11,775 bases of DNA from Scatosoma sp045577595 (GCA_045577595.1 JAZNIR010000055.1:1-11775); one strand, 5' to 3'. Positions 1-6,578 are shown, counted from the stretch's first letter. A program made the numbers and translations. Notes: generated by a model from the sequence alone, not told the origin.

Positions 1-1029
1 GCCGTCCTTTTCGGTGCGGATAAGCGCGTAGGCAAAGCTGTTTGCCGTGCCTATTTCGGATACGGCGATAAGCGAAAAATCGCCTGCCGGTTGTTCGATA
101 AGTCCGATTTCGTGCAACGTGTAAGGCAAAGGGTCGTGATAATCGGAGATAAGCTCGATATAAAGCTCGTTTTCGCGTTTTAAAATCCCGCGCGGAATAC
201 TTACTTCCCACTCGGAATCGCGGTGGCAACGTTCGAAAATTTCCCCTTCGAATATTTTTTCGCCGTTGAGCGTTACCCGAAATTCCGGCCATTCCTTACG
301 GGAAAAATATTGTCCCGTCCAGTCGAAATGCGACTTGTCTTGAACGGGTGGAGCAAAATCGGGGAGAATATTATAATTTCCGCCGATAAAGAAAGGGGAT
401 TCGATAAACACTTCTCCGCTGTAATTTACCCCTTCAAGGAAAACGCCGACGGACGCGATTTTACCTTTCGGAAGCGTGATTTTTTTAGATAACTTTTGAT
501 ATGCGTAATCCCCGTTGGGAACGTCGACGGTATATACGCAATCGGGGGGATTTAAATTGGAATGAATGCTCACCCCGTCTTTTACGTAACGAACCGCTAC
601 GCGCATTCGCAAATATCCGCCCAAATCGGCGTTTATCTTTAATCTTTTTGCTTTTACGAAAAATCCAATTTCCCATTCTTCGGGAACGGGAACAAGGTCG
701 AGATAGGAAAGTCTTGGTTGCCAAATAATCTTTTTATATACCCTACGGATAAATTCTTCGGGTTTTTTAGAAGAAAAACAAAGCGCAAAAGCCGACTTTT
801 CCGCTTCTTTTGACGAAAGCGAATCAACGATGGATTTATAAACGGACGGGTGGTCGGGCTCGTTTTTCCATTGATAAAAAAGCCCTACCTCTCCCGTAAA
901 AAAGAGCTTGTACCGTTTATCTTCGATAGGGGTTGCTAAAAAGGAAAAGGTTTTTCCTTTTGCCATTGGGCGAAGAATTGTGCCGTCTTTGGGTTCGTAA
1001 TAAAATTGGCTGTATTTTTCAAAACGCAT
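1..1029 (-). CDS. Large beta-rich protein of unknown function, C-terminus cut by window edge
   Basis: An uninterrupted frame of 343 codons runs from an ATG at 1029 to the left edge with no stop, so the protein is longer than seen here. A good ribosome binding site (GGAG) sits about 7 bases upstream of the ATG. There is no signal peptide or membrane segment, so a cytoplasmic location is inferred. The sequence is rich in Trp, Tyr, Phe and alternating hydrophobic residues, as in beta-sandwich folds. Residues about 140-220 (ending in 'VGVFLEGVNYSGEVFIESPF') resemble jelly-roll carbohydrate-binding modules, and residues about 245-320 ('FRVTLNGEKIFEGEIFERC', then 'ENELYIELISD') look like a second beta domain of the kind attached to glycoside hydrolases or lyases. 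No catalytic motif is visible, so an enzyme could begin beyond the edge. I do not recognise the family; a role in carbohydrate processing is only an inference. It has its own promoter (1072-1100). Confidence 0.85.
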   Translation of the reverse strand, partial: MRFEKYSQFYYEPKDGTILRPMAKGKTFSFLATPIEDKRYKLFFTGEVGLFYQWKNEPDHPSVYKSIVDSLSSKEAEKSAFALCFSSKKPEEFIRRVYKKIIWQPRLSYLDLVPVPEEWEIGFFVKAKRLKINADLGGYLRMRVAVRYVKDGVSIHSNLNPPDCVYTVDVPNGDYAYQKLSKKITLPKGKIASVGVFLEGVNYSGEVFIESPFFIGGNYNILPDFAPPVQDKSHFDWTGQYFSRKEWPEFRVTLNGEKIFEGEIFERCHRDSEWEVSIPRGILKRENELYIELISDYHDPLPYTLHEIGLIEQPAGDFSLIAVSEIGTANSFAYALIRTEKDG

Positions 1030-1043
1030 AATTTTTCTCCGTT

Positions 1044-1083
1044 AAAAAAACAAAACTCTGTTATAAAATATATTATAACAGAG
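1044..1083 (-). terminator. Terminator of the antiporter gene overlapping the next promoter
   Basis: An 11-bp perfect inverted repeat (arms 1056-1066 and 1073-1083, 6-base loop) is followed on the minus strand by a T-rich tract (T4-G-T7, 1055-1044). It lies about 80 bases past the antiporter stop. The stem is AT-rich apart from CTCTG at its base, so it may be weak. The same repeat carries the -10 of the following gene and may work as an operator. Confidence 0.6.
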
Positions 1084-1100
1084 CCTCGTTTATTTGTCCA
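1072..1100 (-). promoter_or_regulatory. Promoter of the unknown beta-rich gene, inside a palindrome
   Basis: On the minus strand a -35 TGGACA (1095-1100) is separated by 17 bases from a -10 TATAAT (1072-1077) preceded by TGT, an extended -10. The -10 lies in one arm of a perfect inverted repeat (1056-1083), so a dimeric repressor could cover it. The predicted start point lies in the other half of the repeat, about 35-45 bases upstream of the ATG. Confidence 0.7.
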
Positions 1101-1164
1101 TAGTTTTATGTTGCTATATTTTGTTTTTATGTGACTTAATTATATTTTTATAGCGTGAGAATTT

Positions 1165-2487
1165 TTATAAAGTTTCGCCGTTTTGCCCTTGCTTTTCCAA
1201 CGCTTTTTTCTTGGCGTGTTCGTGGCGGGCGCTCGTTTTGCCTTCGGGGTTGATGTCGCCCGCTTTTAAAAGGGCAATCTTCGTCAGCATCGGGCCGATT
1301 AGTTCGTAAATGAGTACGGCGAAAAGGGTGATATTTGCAATTAAAATCCCTTCCGTGCCCAGCTCGACGGCGCTCATTGCCATATTCGCCATTCCGAGCG
1401 CTACGCCTGCTTGGGGCAGGAGCGTGATGCCGAGATATTTCACGATTTTATCGTCGCATTTCGCCATTTTCGAGCTTACGAACGCGCCCGTGTATTTGCC
1501 GAGCGAACGGGTTAAAATATACACCACGCCGATAAGCACTATCATTATATCGGTGAATACCGACAAGCGCAGTTCTGCACCGCTCAATACGAAAAATACC
1601 ACGAAAAGGGGCGCTGTCCAGCGGTCAACCCTATCCATCAATTCTTCGGAGAAATCGCAAACGTTGCAGAAAATCGTGCCGAGCATCATACAGGTAAGAA
1701 GTGGCGAACAACGGATATGTAAACCGCCTACGTGCGTGTCGATAATATTCGAAAGGGCTATCGTCATCAATACGAAACCGACGGAAACGGCAAGCCGTTT
1801 CGAACGAGAGTGGAAGAAACGTTCGAAAAGGCTAAACAAAAAGCCCATTCCCGCGCCCAAGCCCAGCGATAAGACGATTTCCAAAAGCGGTTCAACGACG
1901 ACGGAAAGCACGGAAATCGCGCCGACTTTTAAGGATTTGGCGATACCGAACGAAACGGAGAACAGAACGAGTCCGACGGCGTCGTCAAGCGCGACGACGG
2001 GCAATAAAATATCCGTTACGGGGCCTTTCGCTTTGTATTGTTTTACGACCATAAGCGTTGCGGCGGGCGCGGTGGCGGAAGCTATCGCGCCTAAAATGAG
2101 CGCCGTAGAAAGCGAGAGTTTATCGGGCATCGCAAGATGCAATAAAATCAACGCGGTATCGACGAGCAACGTCGTTACCACCGCTTGGAATATGCCGACG
2201 ATAGTCGCTTGTTTGCCTATCTTTTTTAATTGGGGAAGGCGGAATTCGTTGCCGATAGAAAAGGCTATGAAACCGAGCGCAACGTCGCAAAGGACGGAAA
2301 GTTCTTTTACGTCTGCTTCGGTGGGAAAGCCCAAGCCTTTTACGCCGAACTGACCAAGACAGTAAGGCCCGATTAAAATCCCCGCAACGAGATACGCCGT
2401 TACGGCGGGGAGTTGTAAAAGTTTTACGAGGCGGGAAAGTAAAAGCCCCGATAAAAGCGCGATAGATAAAGAAAGTAACGCTTGCAT
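1165..2487 (-). CDS. CPA2-family Na+(K+)/H+ antiporter
   Basis: A 440-residue polytopic membrane protein of the cation:proton antiporter 2 type (Pfam Na_H_Exchanger), which exchanges protons for Na+ or K+ across the cytoplasmic membrane. About 12 hydrophobic segments fill residues 1-405. The unwound-helix motif 'ASATAPA' is at 136-142, and the adjacent Asp pair 'LDDA' (D168-D169) matches the paired acidic residues of electrogenic CPA2 members such as NapA. A conserved helix with 'LPQAGVALGMANMA' is at 357-370. The last 30 residues are a charged cytoplasmic tail with no RCK/TrkA-N domain, unlike KefC-type channels, so a simple exchanger is more likely than a ligand-gated efflux system. The start is supported by AAGGA seven bases upstream. 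It is divergent from nfnA. Which ion it carries cannot be read from the sequence. Confidence 0.93.
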   Translation of the reverse strand: MQALLSLSIALLSGLLLSRLVKLLQLPAVTAYLVAGILIGPYCLGQFGVKGLGFPTEADVKELSVLCDVALGFIAFSIGNEFRLPQLKKIGKQATIVGIFQAVVTTLLVDTALILLHLAMPDKLSLSTALILGAIASATAPAATLMVVKQYKAKGPVTDILLPVVALDDAVGLVLFSVSFGIAKSLKVGAISVLSVVVEPLLEIVLSLGLGAGMGFLFSLFERFFHSRSKRLAVSVGFVLMTIALSNIIDTHVGGLHIRCSPLLTCMMLGTIFCNVCDFSEELMDRVDRWTAPLFVVFFVLSGAELRLSVFTDIMIVLIGVVYILTRSLGKYTGAFVSSKMAKCDDKIVKYLGITLLPQAGVALGMANMAMSAVELGTEGILIANITLFAVLIYELIGPMLTKIALLKAGDINPEGKTSARHEHAKKKALEKQGQNGETL

Positions 2488-2537
2488 AATATTGTCCTTT
2501 TTTGACGAAATTCGTCCGTTTGTTTAATCCAAAAAAC

Positions 2538-2566
2538 ATTATACTACTTCTTTTTTGGAAAAGCAA
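2538..2566 (-). promoter_or_regulatory. Probable promoter of the antiporter gene
   Basis: A perfect minus-strand -10 TATAAT (2538-2543) lies 17 bases from a weak -35, TTGCTT (2561-2566). The transcript would have a 5' leader of about 45 bases before the ATG at 2487. Confidence 0.55.
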
Positions 2567-2610
2567 ATAAAAGCGGGTGAAAAATGAAAATTATGTGAAA
2601 GAAATTTAAA

Positions 2611-2638
2611 GGCTCGGCGGAACGCCGAGCCGATTTTT
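2611..2638 (+). terminator. Orphan terminator-like hairpin between divergent genes
   Basis: A perfect 9-bp GC-rich stem (2611-2619 with 2623-2631) and a GAA loop are followed by GATTTTT. This is the shape of a strong intrinsic terminator, but no gene reads into it on the plus strand: the antiporter is transcribed away to the left and nfnA starts further right. It could end a small RNA, insulate the two promoters, or be a relic of a lost gene. Apart from this hairpin and the two promoters I see nothing in the intergenic stretch 2488-2783. Confidence 0.6.
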
Positions 2639-2720
2639 GCGGGTGTGCGTAGAGTTAACGGTTGGCGTTTGGATACGGCGCGGTTTGTAAAAATTATTTG
2701 CGTTTGTGCCGTTCGAGCGT

Positions 2721-2749
2721 TTGACAATTTTGATTGGGTGCGGTATAAT
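2721..2749 (+). promoter_or_regulatory. Consensus promoter of nfnAB
   Basis: TTGACA (2721-2726), a 17-base spacer and TATAAT (2744-2749) give a perfect housekeeping-sigma promoter. The expected start is near 2756, leaving a short leader of about 28 bases. No operator-like repeat is seen around it, so strong constitutive expression is inferred. Confidence 0.9.
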
Positions 2750-2783
2750 ATTTTGTGGGAGTATAAATCAAGGAGAAATTGCG

Positions 2784-3626
2784 ATGTATCAAATCGTTAG
2801 CAAAAAAGCGTTGAACCCTACGGTTACGCAAATGGAAATTAGCGCGCCTTTCGTGGCAAAAAAAGCGCTTCCTGGTCAGTTTATTATTTTGCGCGTCGAC
2901 GACGACGGCGAACGGATTCCCCTTACCATCGCGGGATACGACAGAGAAAAGGGTACGGTTACGATTATTTTTCAAATCGTGGGTGGCTCTACCGAACGTT
3001 TAAATCATAAAAACGTAGGGGATTTTATTCCCGATTTCGTTGGTCCGCTTGGTAAACCTACGCATACGCAAGGTTTGAAAAAGGTGTGCGTCGTGGGCGG
3101 TGGCGTCGGGTGCGCGATTGCGTTACCCGTGGCAAAAGCCTTGCACGAACAAGGCGCGGAAGTTACGTCGATTATCGGGTTTAGAAATAAAGATTTGGTG
3201 ATTTTGGAAGACGAATTTAAGGCGTGTTCGTCCAAGTTTTATATGATGACGGACGACGGCTCGTACGGACGGCAAGGGAACGTTTGCGTGCCTTTGAAGG
3301 AAATGCTTGGCGCGGGCGAAACGTTTGACGAAGTGATTACGATTGGACCGCTTATTATGATGAAGTTCGTTTGTGCAACGACTAAAGAATACGGCGTAAA
3401 AACGATTGCGAGTATGAACCCGATTATGATTGACGGAACGGGTATGTGCGGTGGTTGCCGTTTGACGGTGGGCGGACAAATGAAGTTTGCTTGCGTGGAC
3501 GGGCCTGAATTTGACGGACACGAAATTGATTTTGACGAAGCAATGAGCCGTTCGCGCTCCTACGCGGATTTTGAAATGCACGAAAGAGAAGACGCTTGTA
3601 ATCTCTTTAAGCAGGAGGTGAAATAA
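2784..3626 (+). CDS. nfnA: NfnA, small subunit of the NADH-dependent reduced ferredoxin:NADP+ oxidoreductase
   Basis: A 280-residue iron-sulfur flavoprotein of the PyrK/SudB/NfnA family. With NfnB it couples the oxidation of reduced ferredoxin and NADH to the reduction of two NADP+ (or the reverse) by flavin-based electron bifurcation in the cytoplasm of anaerobes. The N-terminal FAD domain has 'RIPLTIAGYD' (44-53), the flavin-binding R-x-P-[LFY]-[TS] motif. The NAD(H) domain starts with 'VCVVGGGVGC' (101-110). The C-terminal [2Fe-2S] site has D217, C222, C225 and C237, matching the Asp plus three Cys ligand set known for Thermotoga NfnA. The ATG at 2784 is chosen because AAGGAG lies 7 bases upstream. 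The frame is open to an upstream ATG at 2706, but that lies before the promoter and would have to be transcribed from elsewhere. Only 2 bases separate it from nfnB. Confidence 0.93.
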   Translation: MYQIVSKKALNPTVTQMEISAPFVAKKALPGQFIILRVDDDGERIPLTIAGYDREKGTVTIIFQIVGGSTERLNHKNVGDFIPDFVGPLGKPTHTQGLKKVCVVGGGVGCAIALPVAKALHEQGAEVTSIIGFRNKDLVILEDEFKACSSKFYMMTDDGSYGRQGNVCVPLKEMLGAGETFDEVITIGPLIMMKFVCATTKEYGVKTIASMNPIMIDGTGMCGGCRLTVGGQMKFACVDGPEFDGHEIDFDEAMSRSRSYADFEMHEREDACNLFKQEVK

Positions 3627-3628
3627 TT

Positions 3629-5050
3629 ATGGCGAAGTTTAATATGAATCCGTTGAAAAATCCTATGCCGACGCAAGACCCCGACGTTAGAAACGGGAAT
3701 TTTGAAGAAGTGGCGCTTGGATATACCGCCGAAATGGCGATTGACGAAGCGAAACGTTGCGTAAACTGTAAAAACAAGCCTTGCGTTTCCGCTTGTCCCG
3801 TCAATATTGCAATTCCCGAATTTATCGCGAAAGTGGCGGAAGGGGATTTCGAAGCCGCGTATCAAATTATTGCGAAAGATTCGTCGTTGCCCGCCGTTTG
3901 TGGACGCGTTTGCCCGCAAGAAACGCAGTGCGAAGGCAAATGCACGCGTGGCATTAAGGCTGGTTGCGAAGCGGTGGGAATCGGGCGTTTGGAACGTTTC
4001 GTCGCCGATTGGCATAACGCGAATTGCACCGTTCAACCCGTACCTGCCCCCTCCAACGGACATAAAGTTGCCGTCGTAGGTAGTGGTCCTGCGGGATTGA
4101 CTTGCGCGGGTGATTTGGCGAAATTAGGCTATGACGTAACCGTATTTGAAGCGTTACACGTGGCGGGCGGGGTGCTCGTTTACGGGATTCCCGAATTCCG
4201 TTTGCCGAAAGCGATTGTAAAAAAGGAAGTGGAAAATTTAAAAGCGCTCGGCGTGAAAGTGGAAACGAATATGGTTATCGGGCGAGTGATTACCATTGAA
4301 GAATTGAAAACCGAATACGGTTTCGACGCGGTGTTTATCGGCTCGGGCGCAGGGTTGCCGAAATTTATGAATATCCCTGGGGAAAGCTTGAAAGGCGTTT
4401 ATTCCGCTAACGAGTTTTTAACCCGTTCGAATTTGATGAAAGCGTATCTCGTAGGCAGTCATACCCCGATTCAACACGGCAAATGCGTTGCCGTCGTAGG
4501 CGGTGGAAACGTGGCGATGGACGCGGCGAGAACGGCGAAACGTTTGGGCGCGGAAGTACATATTATTTACCGTCGCGGGGAAGAAGAATTGCCCGCTCGG
4601 CGCGAAGAAATCGAACACGCGAAAGAAGAAGGGATTATCTTCGATTTATTGACCAATCCGACGAGAATTTTGGCGACGGAAACGACCGACCCGCGCGACC
4701 CTTCGTACGGTTGGGTGAACGGGATTGAATGTGTAAGAATGGAACTTGGCGAGCCGGACGAAAGCGGTAGACGTTCGCCGAAAGTGGTGGCGGGGAGCGA
4801 ATTTATCCTTCCCGTAGACTGCGTGATTATGTCGCTTGGGACGTCCCCCAATCCGTTGTTGAAAGCGACAACGCCTGGTTTGGAAACGTTGCGTCGCGGG
4901 GAAATTGCCGTAGACGAAGTAGGTAAAACGTCGATTGAGGGCGTGTATTGCGGTGGAGACGCTGCAACGGGCGCGGCGACGGTTATTAAGGCGATGGGGG
5001 CTGGGAAAGTTGCCGCCAAAGCGATTGACGAATATATTCAAAGCAAATAA
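3629..5050 (+). CDS. nfnB: NfnB, large subunit of the bifurcating ferredoxin:NADP+ oxidoreductase (GltD-like)
   Basis: A 473-residue protein of the glutamate synthase small-subunit-like family. Cysteines C44, C47, C52, C56 and then C91, C95, C101, C105 provide the N-terminal two-[4Fe-4S] region that takes electrons from ferredoxin. The FAD-binding motif 'GSGPAG' is at 151-156 and the NADP(H)-binding motif 'GGGNVAMDAA' at 291-300. A final FAD-contacting segment 'GVYCGGDAATGAATVIKAMG' (438-457) is also present. The alternative annotation, GOGAT beta subunit, is unlikely because the partner next door is NfnA (2-base gap) and no large GOGAT subunit is present. A strong AGGAGGT sits 9 bases before the ATG, inside the end of nfnA, which suggests balanced co-translation of the two subunits. 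It ends the operon at the hairpin at 5072. Confidence 0.94.
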   Translation: MAKFNMNPLKNPMPTQDPDVRNGNFEEVALGYTAEMAIDEAKRCVNCKNKPCVSACPVNIAIPEFIAKVAEGDFEAAYQIIAKDSSLPAVCGRVCPQETQCEGKCTRGIKAGCEAVGIGRLERFVADWHNANCTVQPVPAPSNGHKVAVVGSGPAGLTCAGDLAKLGYDVTVFEALHVAGGVLVYGIPEFRLPKAIVKKEVENLKALGVKVETNMVIGRVITIEELKTEYGFDAVFIGSGAGLPKFMNIPGESLKGVYSANEFLTRSNLMKAYLVGSHTPIQHGKCVAVVGGGNVAMDAARTAKRLGAEVHIIYRRGEEELPARREEIEHAKEEGIIFDLLTNPTRILATETTDPRDPSYGWVNGIECVRMELGEPDESGRRSPKVVAGSEFILPVDCVIMSLGTSPNPLLKATTPGLETLRRGEIAVDEVGKTSIEGVYCGGDAATGAATVIKAMGAGKVAAKAIDEYIQSK

Positions 5051-5071
5051 TATATATTGAGCAATAAAAAC

Positions 5072-5102
5072 GGCGTGAGTGGAGAACACTTGCGCCCTTT
5101 TT
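5072..5102 (+). terminator. Terminator of nfnAB
   Basis: A 10-bp stem (5072-5081 with 5087-5096, including two G-U pairs) and a GAGAA loop are followed by C and five T, starting 21 bases after the nfnB stop. Confidence 0.85.
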
Positions 5103-5151
5103 CATTGTTTAAAAATTTATTGAAAAATTATAAAAAACCGCTTAAAAACGC

Positions 5152-5180
5152 TTGACTTAAAGTTTTAGGGTGTGTATAAT
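5152..5180 (+). promoter_or_regulatory. Promoter of tRNA-Pro
   Basis: TTGACT (5152-5157), a 17-base spacer and TATAAT (5175-5180). The expected start is near 5187, giving a precursor leader of about 40 bases to be removed by RNase P. Confidence 0.88.
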
Positions 5181-5228
5181 TGTTTATGCTGTTGAGCGGG
5201 GGGAAACCGTGATACGGCGCATACATAT

Positions 5229-5305
5229 TGAGGCGTAGCGCAGCTTGGTAGCGCGTTTGGTTAGGGACCAAAAGGTCGTGGGTTCAAGTCCCGTCGCCTC
5301 AACCA
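5229..5305 (+). tRNA. tRNA-Pro (anticodon AGG), CCA encoded
   Basis: A full cloverleaf can be drawn. The acceptor stem pairs 5229-5235 with 5295-5301. The D arm is 5238-5254, with GG in the loop. The anticodon stem pairs TTTGG (5256-5260) with CCAAA (5268-5272) around the loop TTAGGGA (5261-5267), giving anticodon AGG at 5263-5265 for the Pro codon CCU. The T arm is 5278-5294 with loop TTCAAGT. Discriminator A (5302) and CCA (5303-5305) are genomic. Oddities: A at wobble position 34, uncommon for bacterial tRNA-Pro; a U1-A72 first pair instead of the usual bacterial C1-G72; and two adjacent G-U pairs at the base of the T stem. G37 next to G36 fits the m1G37 expected for proline tRNAs. It is a single gene with its own promoter and terminators. 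Confidence 0.95.
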
Positions 5306-5312
5306 AAAAGAT

Positions 5313-5350
5313 AGTGAAATTTGTCTAACGACGGTTTCACTTCTTTTTTT
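5313..5350 (+). terminator. First terminator after tRNA-Pro
   Basis: A 7-bp outer stem (5313-5319 with 5335-5341) holds an inner short stem (TGTC/GACG around TAAC) and is followed by TCTTTTTTT. It begins 8 bases after the CCA end. Confidence 0.82.
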
Positions 5351-5358
5351 GCATTTTT

Positions 5359-5380
5359 AGGGCTTTTTAAGCCCTTTTTT
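5359..5380 (+). terminator. Second terminator after tRNA-Pro
   Basis: A perfect 7-bp stem (AGGGCTT at 5359-5365 with AAGCCCT at 5369-5375), loop TTT, and a six-T run (5375-5380). Confidence 0.8.
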
Positions 5381-5412
5381 GATTATTTTGATAAAATTTT
5401 GAATTTGCGAAA

Positions 5413-5468
5413 TCAAAAACGGCGTGATTAGGTTGTCTAAATCCCTAAAAACACCGTTTGACTTTTTT
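5413..5468 (+). terminator. Third, long imperfect hairpin with T tract
   Basis: An interrupted long stem (TCAAA/TTTGA at the base, GTG/CAC in the middle, TTAGG/CCTAA near the tip) is followed by C and six T (5463-5468). Its left arm shares AAAAACGGCGTGA with the left arm of the nfnAB terminator. Between here and the promoter at 5555 (5469-5554) I see no gene or clear signal. Confidence 0.5.
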
Positions 5469-5554
5469 AATAACTAACCTAGATAAAGTACAACAAAAAA
5501 TATTGCCCCTGTTCGACGTGAACCTAAAATTATAATAAGCAACGGATAAAATGC

Positions 5555-5583
5555 TTGAAAAATTCATGATTATCTGTTATAAT
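5555..5583 (+). promoter_or_regulatory. Promoter of the two-TM protein gene
   Basis: TTGAAA (5555-5560), a 17-base spacer and TATAAT (5578-5583) with an extended TGT just before the -10. The 11 bases TCTGTTATAAT (5573-5583) also occur at the promoter of the leftmost gene (minus strand, 1082-1072). Confidence 0.82.
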
Positions 5584-5617
5584 AAATTTGTGCTTATAAA
5601 ATAAGGGAGATATTCTT

Positions 5618-6355
5618 ATGTGGGCTTTTAAAGGTGTGTATACAGGAACAGCAAAAGCGTATATTCAAGAAAAGAAGAAAAAAGAAGTTACGGTTTGGGT
5701 ATCAGTTTTTTCAATTTTAATCACAGTTATATTTTTGCTAATGGCAATTTTTCTTGGTGATGGAAACACAACATACATAGTAATTATTTTATGCGGTGGC
5801 TTTGGTGCGTTAATCCTTGTCGATATTGTCTTTTTTATTTATTATAAGCGTGCGCCTAAAAGCCAAATTGAGATTATGAATGACGGTATTCAATTTATAG
5901 ATAGAGCAAGTGGGCTTACGTGTTCGTTGCCGTTCTATAAGATAGACCCCATAGAATATTATGACGAGTTTATCGTTCTTTGCAATAAGATTGTTTTACA
6001 GAGAGAATTATTGGTGCAAGGAGATTGGGAAGAATTAAAACTCTTGTTAAAAAGAGTAGAAGAGAGTTTAGAAAGTGATAATCCTATGTATCAAATTGAA
6101 GAACCTGAAACGCAATTCTTTGAGGCAACGGTTAAAGAAAAAAGAATGTATCAAAAATTTGTTGCGGGGGTTTCCGTTGCCACGCCTGTTAGCTTATTTC
6201 AATATTTTGCAACATTTCAATTAGAGAATGATGAAGAAGTTGAATATGAAATAGGTCAACAGTGGTATGAGAAAATCGAGAAAGAGCAAATAGGACAATT
6301 AGTGCTCGTTAACGGAAACTTTTTCTCTTTTGGCGAAGGAGAAGATATTGAATAA
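5618..6355 (+). CDS. Two-TM membrane protein with PH-like region and DUF2500-like C-terminus
   Basis: A 245-residue protein. Two hydrophobic helices (about 25-46 and 52-75) form a hairpin in the membrane after a Lys-rich N-terminal segment (17-23). Residues about 81-150 ('SQIEIMNDGIQFIDR' onward, ending in an amphipathic helix 'EELKLLLKRVEESLE') have the look of a bacterial PH-like/YcxB-type domain facing the cytoplasm. Residues about 167-240 ('FFEATVKEKRMYQ' ... 'YFATFQLENDEEVEYEIG' ... 'GQLVLVNGNFFSFGE') resemble DUF2500. Neither domain has a known reaction, so function is unknown. The start is set by AAGGGAGA about 8 bases upstream of the ATG, and the gene has its own extended -10 promoter and terminator, so it is monocistronic. 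Its codons are visibly AT-richer than those of nfnAB or purA, hinting at a different history. Domain assignments are by eye. Confidence 0.85.
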   Translation: MWAFKGVYTGTAKAYIQEKKKKEVTVWVSVFSILITVIFLLMAIFLGDGNTTYIVIILCGGFGALILVDIVFFIYYKRAPKSQIEIMNDGIQFIDRASGLTCSLPFYKIDPIEYYDEFIVLCNKIVLQRELLVQGDWEELKLLLKRVEESLESDNPMYQIEEPETQFFEATVKEKRMYQKFVAGVSVATPVSLFQYFATFQLENDEEVEYEIGQQWYEKIEKEQIGQLVLVNGNFFSFGEGEDIE

Positions 6356-6390
6356 AGTATAGTGGATGTAATCATTAAAAGGTGATAGTC

Positions 6391-6445
6391 ATTTTGTTGT
6401 GCTACCCTATAAAAACAGGGCAATTTTAGAGATTTTGTTGCACTA
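6391..6445 (+). repeat. Imperfect 14-base direct repeat with hairpin potential in the 3' region
   Basis: ATTTTGTTGTGCTA (6391-6404) recurs as ATTTTGTTGCACTA (6432-6445), two mismatches, 41 bases apart. The copies can also pair (GTGC with GCAC, TGTT with AACA) around an inner CCCT/AGGG, so this may be a structured 3' untranslated segment just before the terminator. Confidence 0.4.
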
Positions 6446-6455
6446 ACACAAAAAT

Positions 6456-6489
6456 ACGGTATCCCCTAAAGGGTGTGCCGTGTTTTTTT
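6456..6489 (+). terminator. Terminator of the two-TM protein gene
   Basis: An 11-bp stem (6456-6466 with 6471-6481; one mismatch and two G-U pairs) and a TAAA loop are followed by G and seven T. Confidence 0.8.
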
Positions 6490-6528
6490 GCTTTCGGCGA
6501 CGGGATTTTCGTCGGTTTAAAAAAATTC

Positions 6529-6557
6529 TTGCAAATATTTTTACGATATGATATAAT
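6529..6557 (+). promoter_or_regulatory. Promoter of the 111-aa gene and probably the gene after it
   Basis: TTGCAA (6529-6534), a 17-base spacer and TATAAT (6552-6557) preceded by TGA, an extended -10. The start point would lie about 15 bases before the ATG, so the leader is very short. Confidence 0.75.
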
Positions 6558-6578
6558 TAAAGAAAAGGAGTTTTGAAT

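Noticed and set aside
485..728. Two overlapping short frames on both strands within the left-edge gene
   Set aside because: They are Arg-rich out-of-frame readings of the continuous 343-codon frame on the minus strand.
1310..2353. Long open frame (347 codons) on the plus strand opposite the antiporter
   Set aside because: It is Ser/Thr/Ile-rich with no domain-like pattern and no good ribosome binding site, and it lies wholly antisense to a clear membrane transporter; it is a codon-bias shadow.
2706..2783. N-terminal extension of nfnA from an ATG at 2706
   Set aside because: It lies upstream of and across the consensus promoter, lacks a ribosome binding site, and NfnA family members begin near the ATG at 2784, which has AAGGAG.
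5278..5305. Possible integration (att) site at the 3' end of the tRNA
   Set aside because: No direct repeat of the tRNA 3' end was found downstream, and no integrase gene is in the window.
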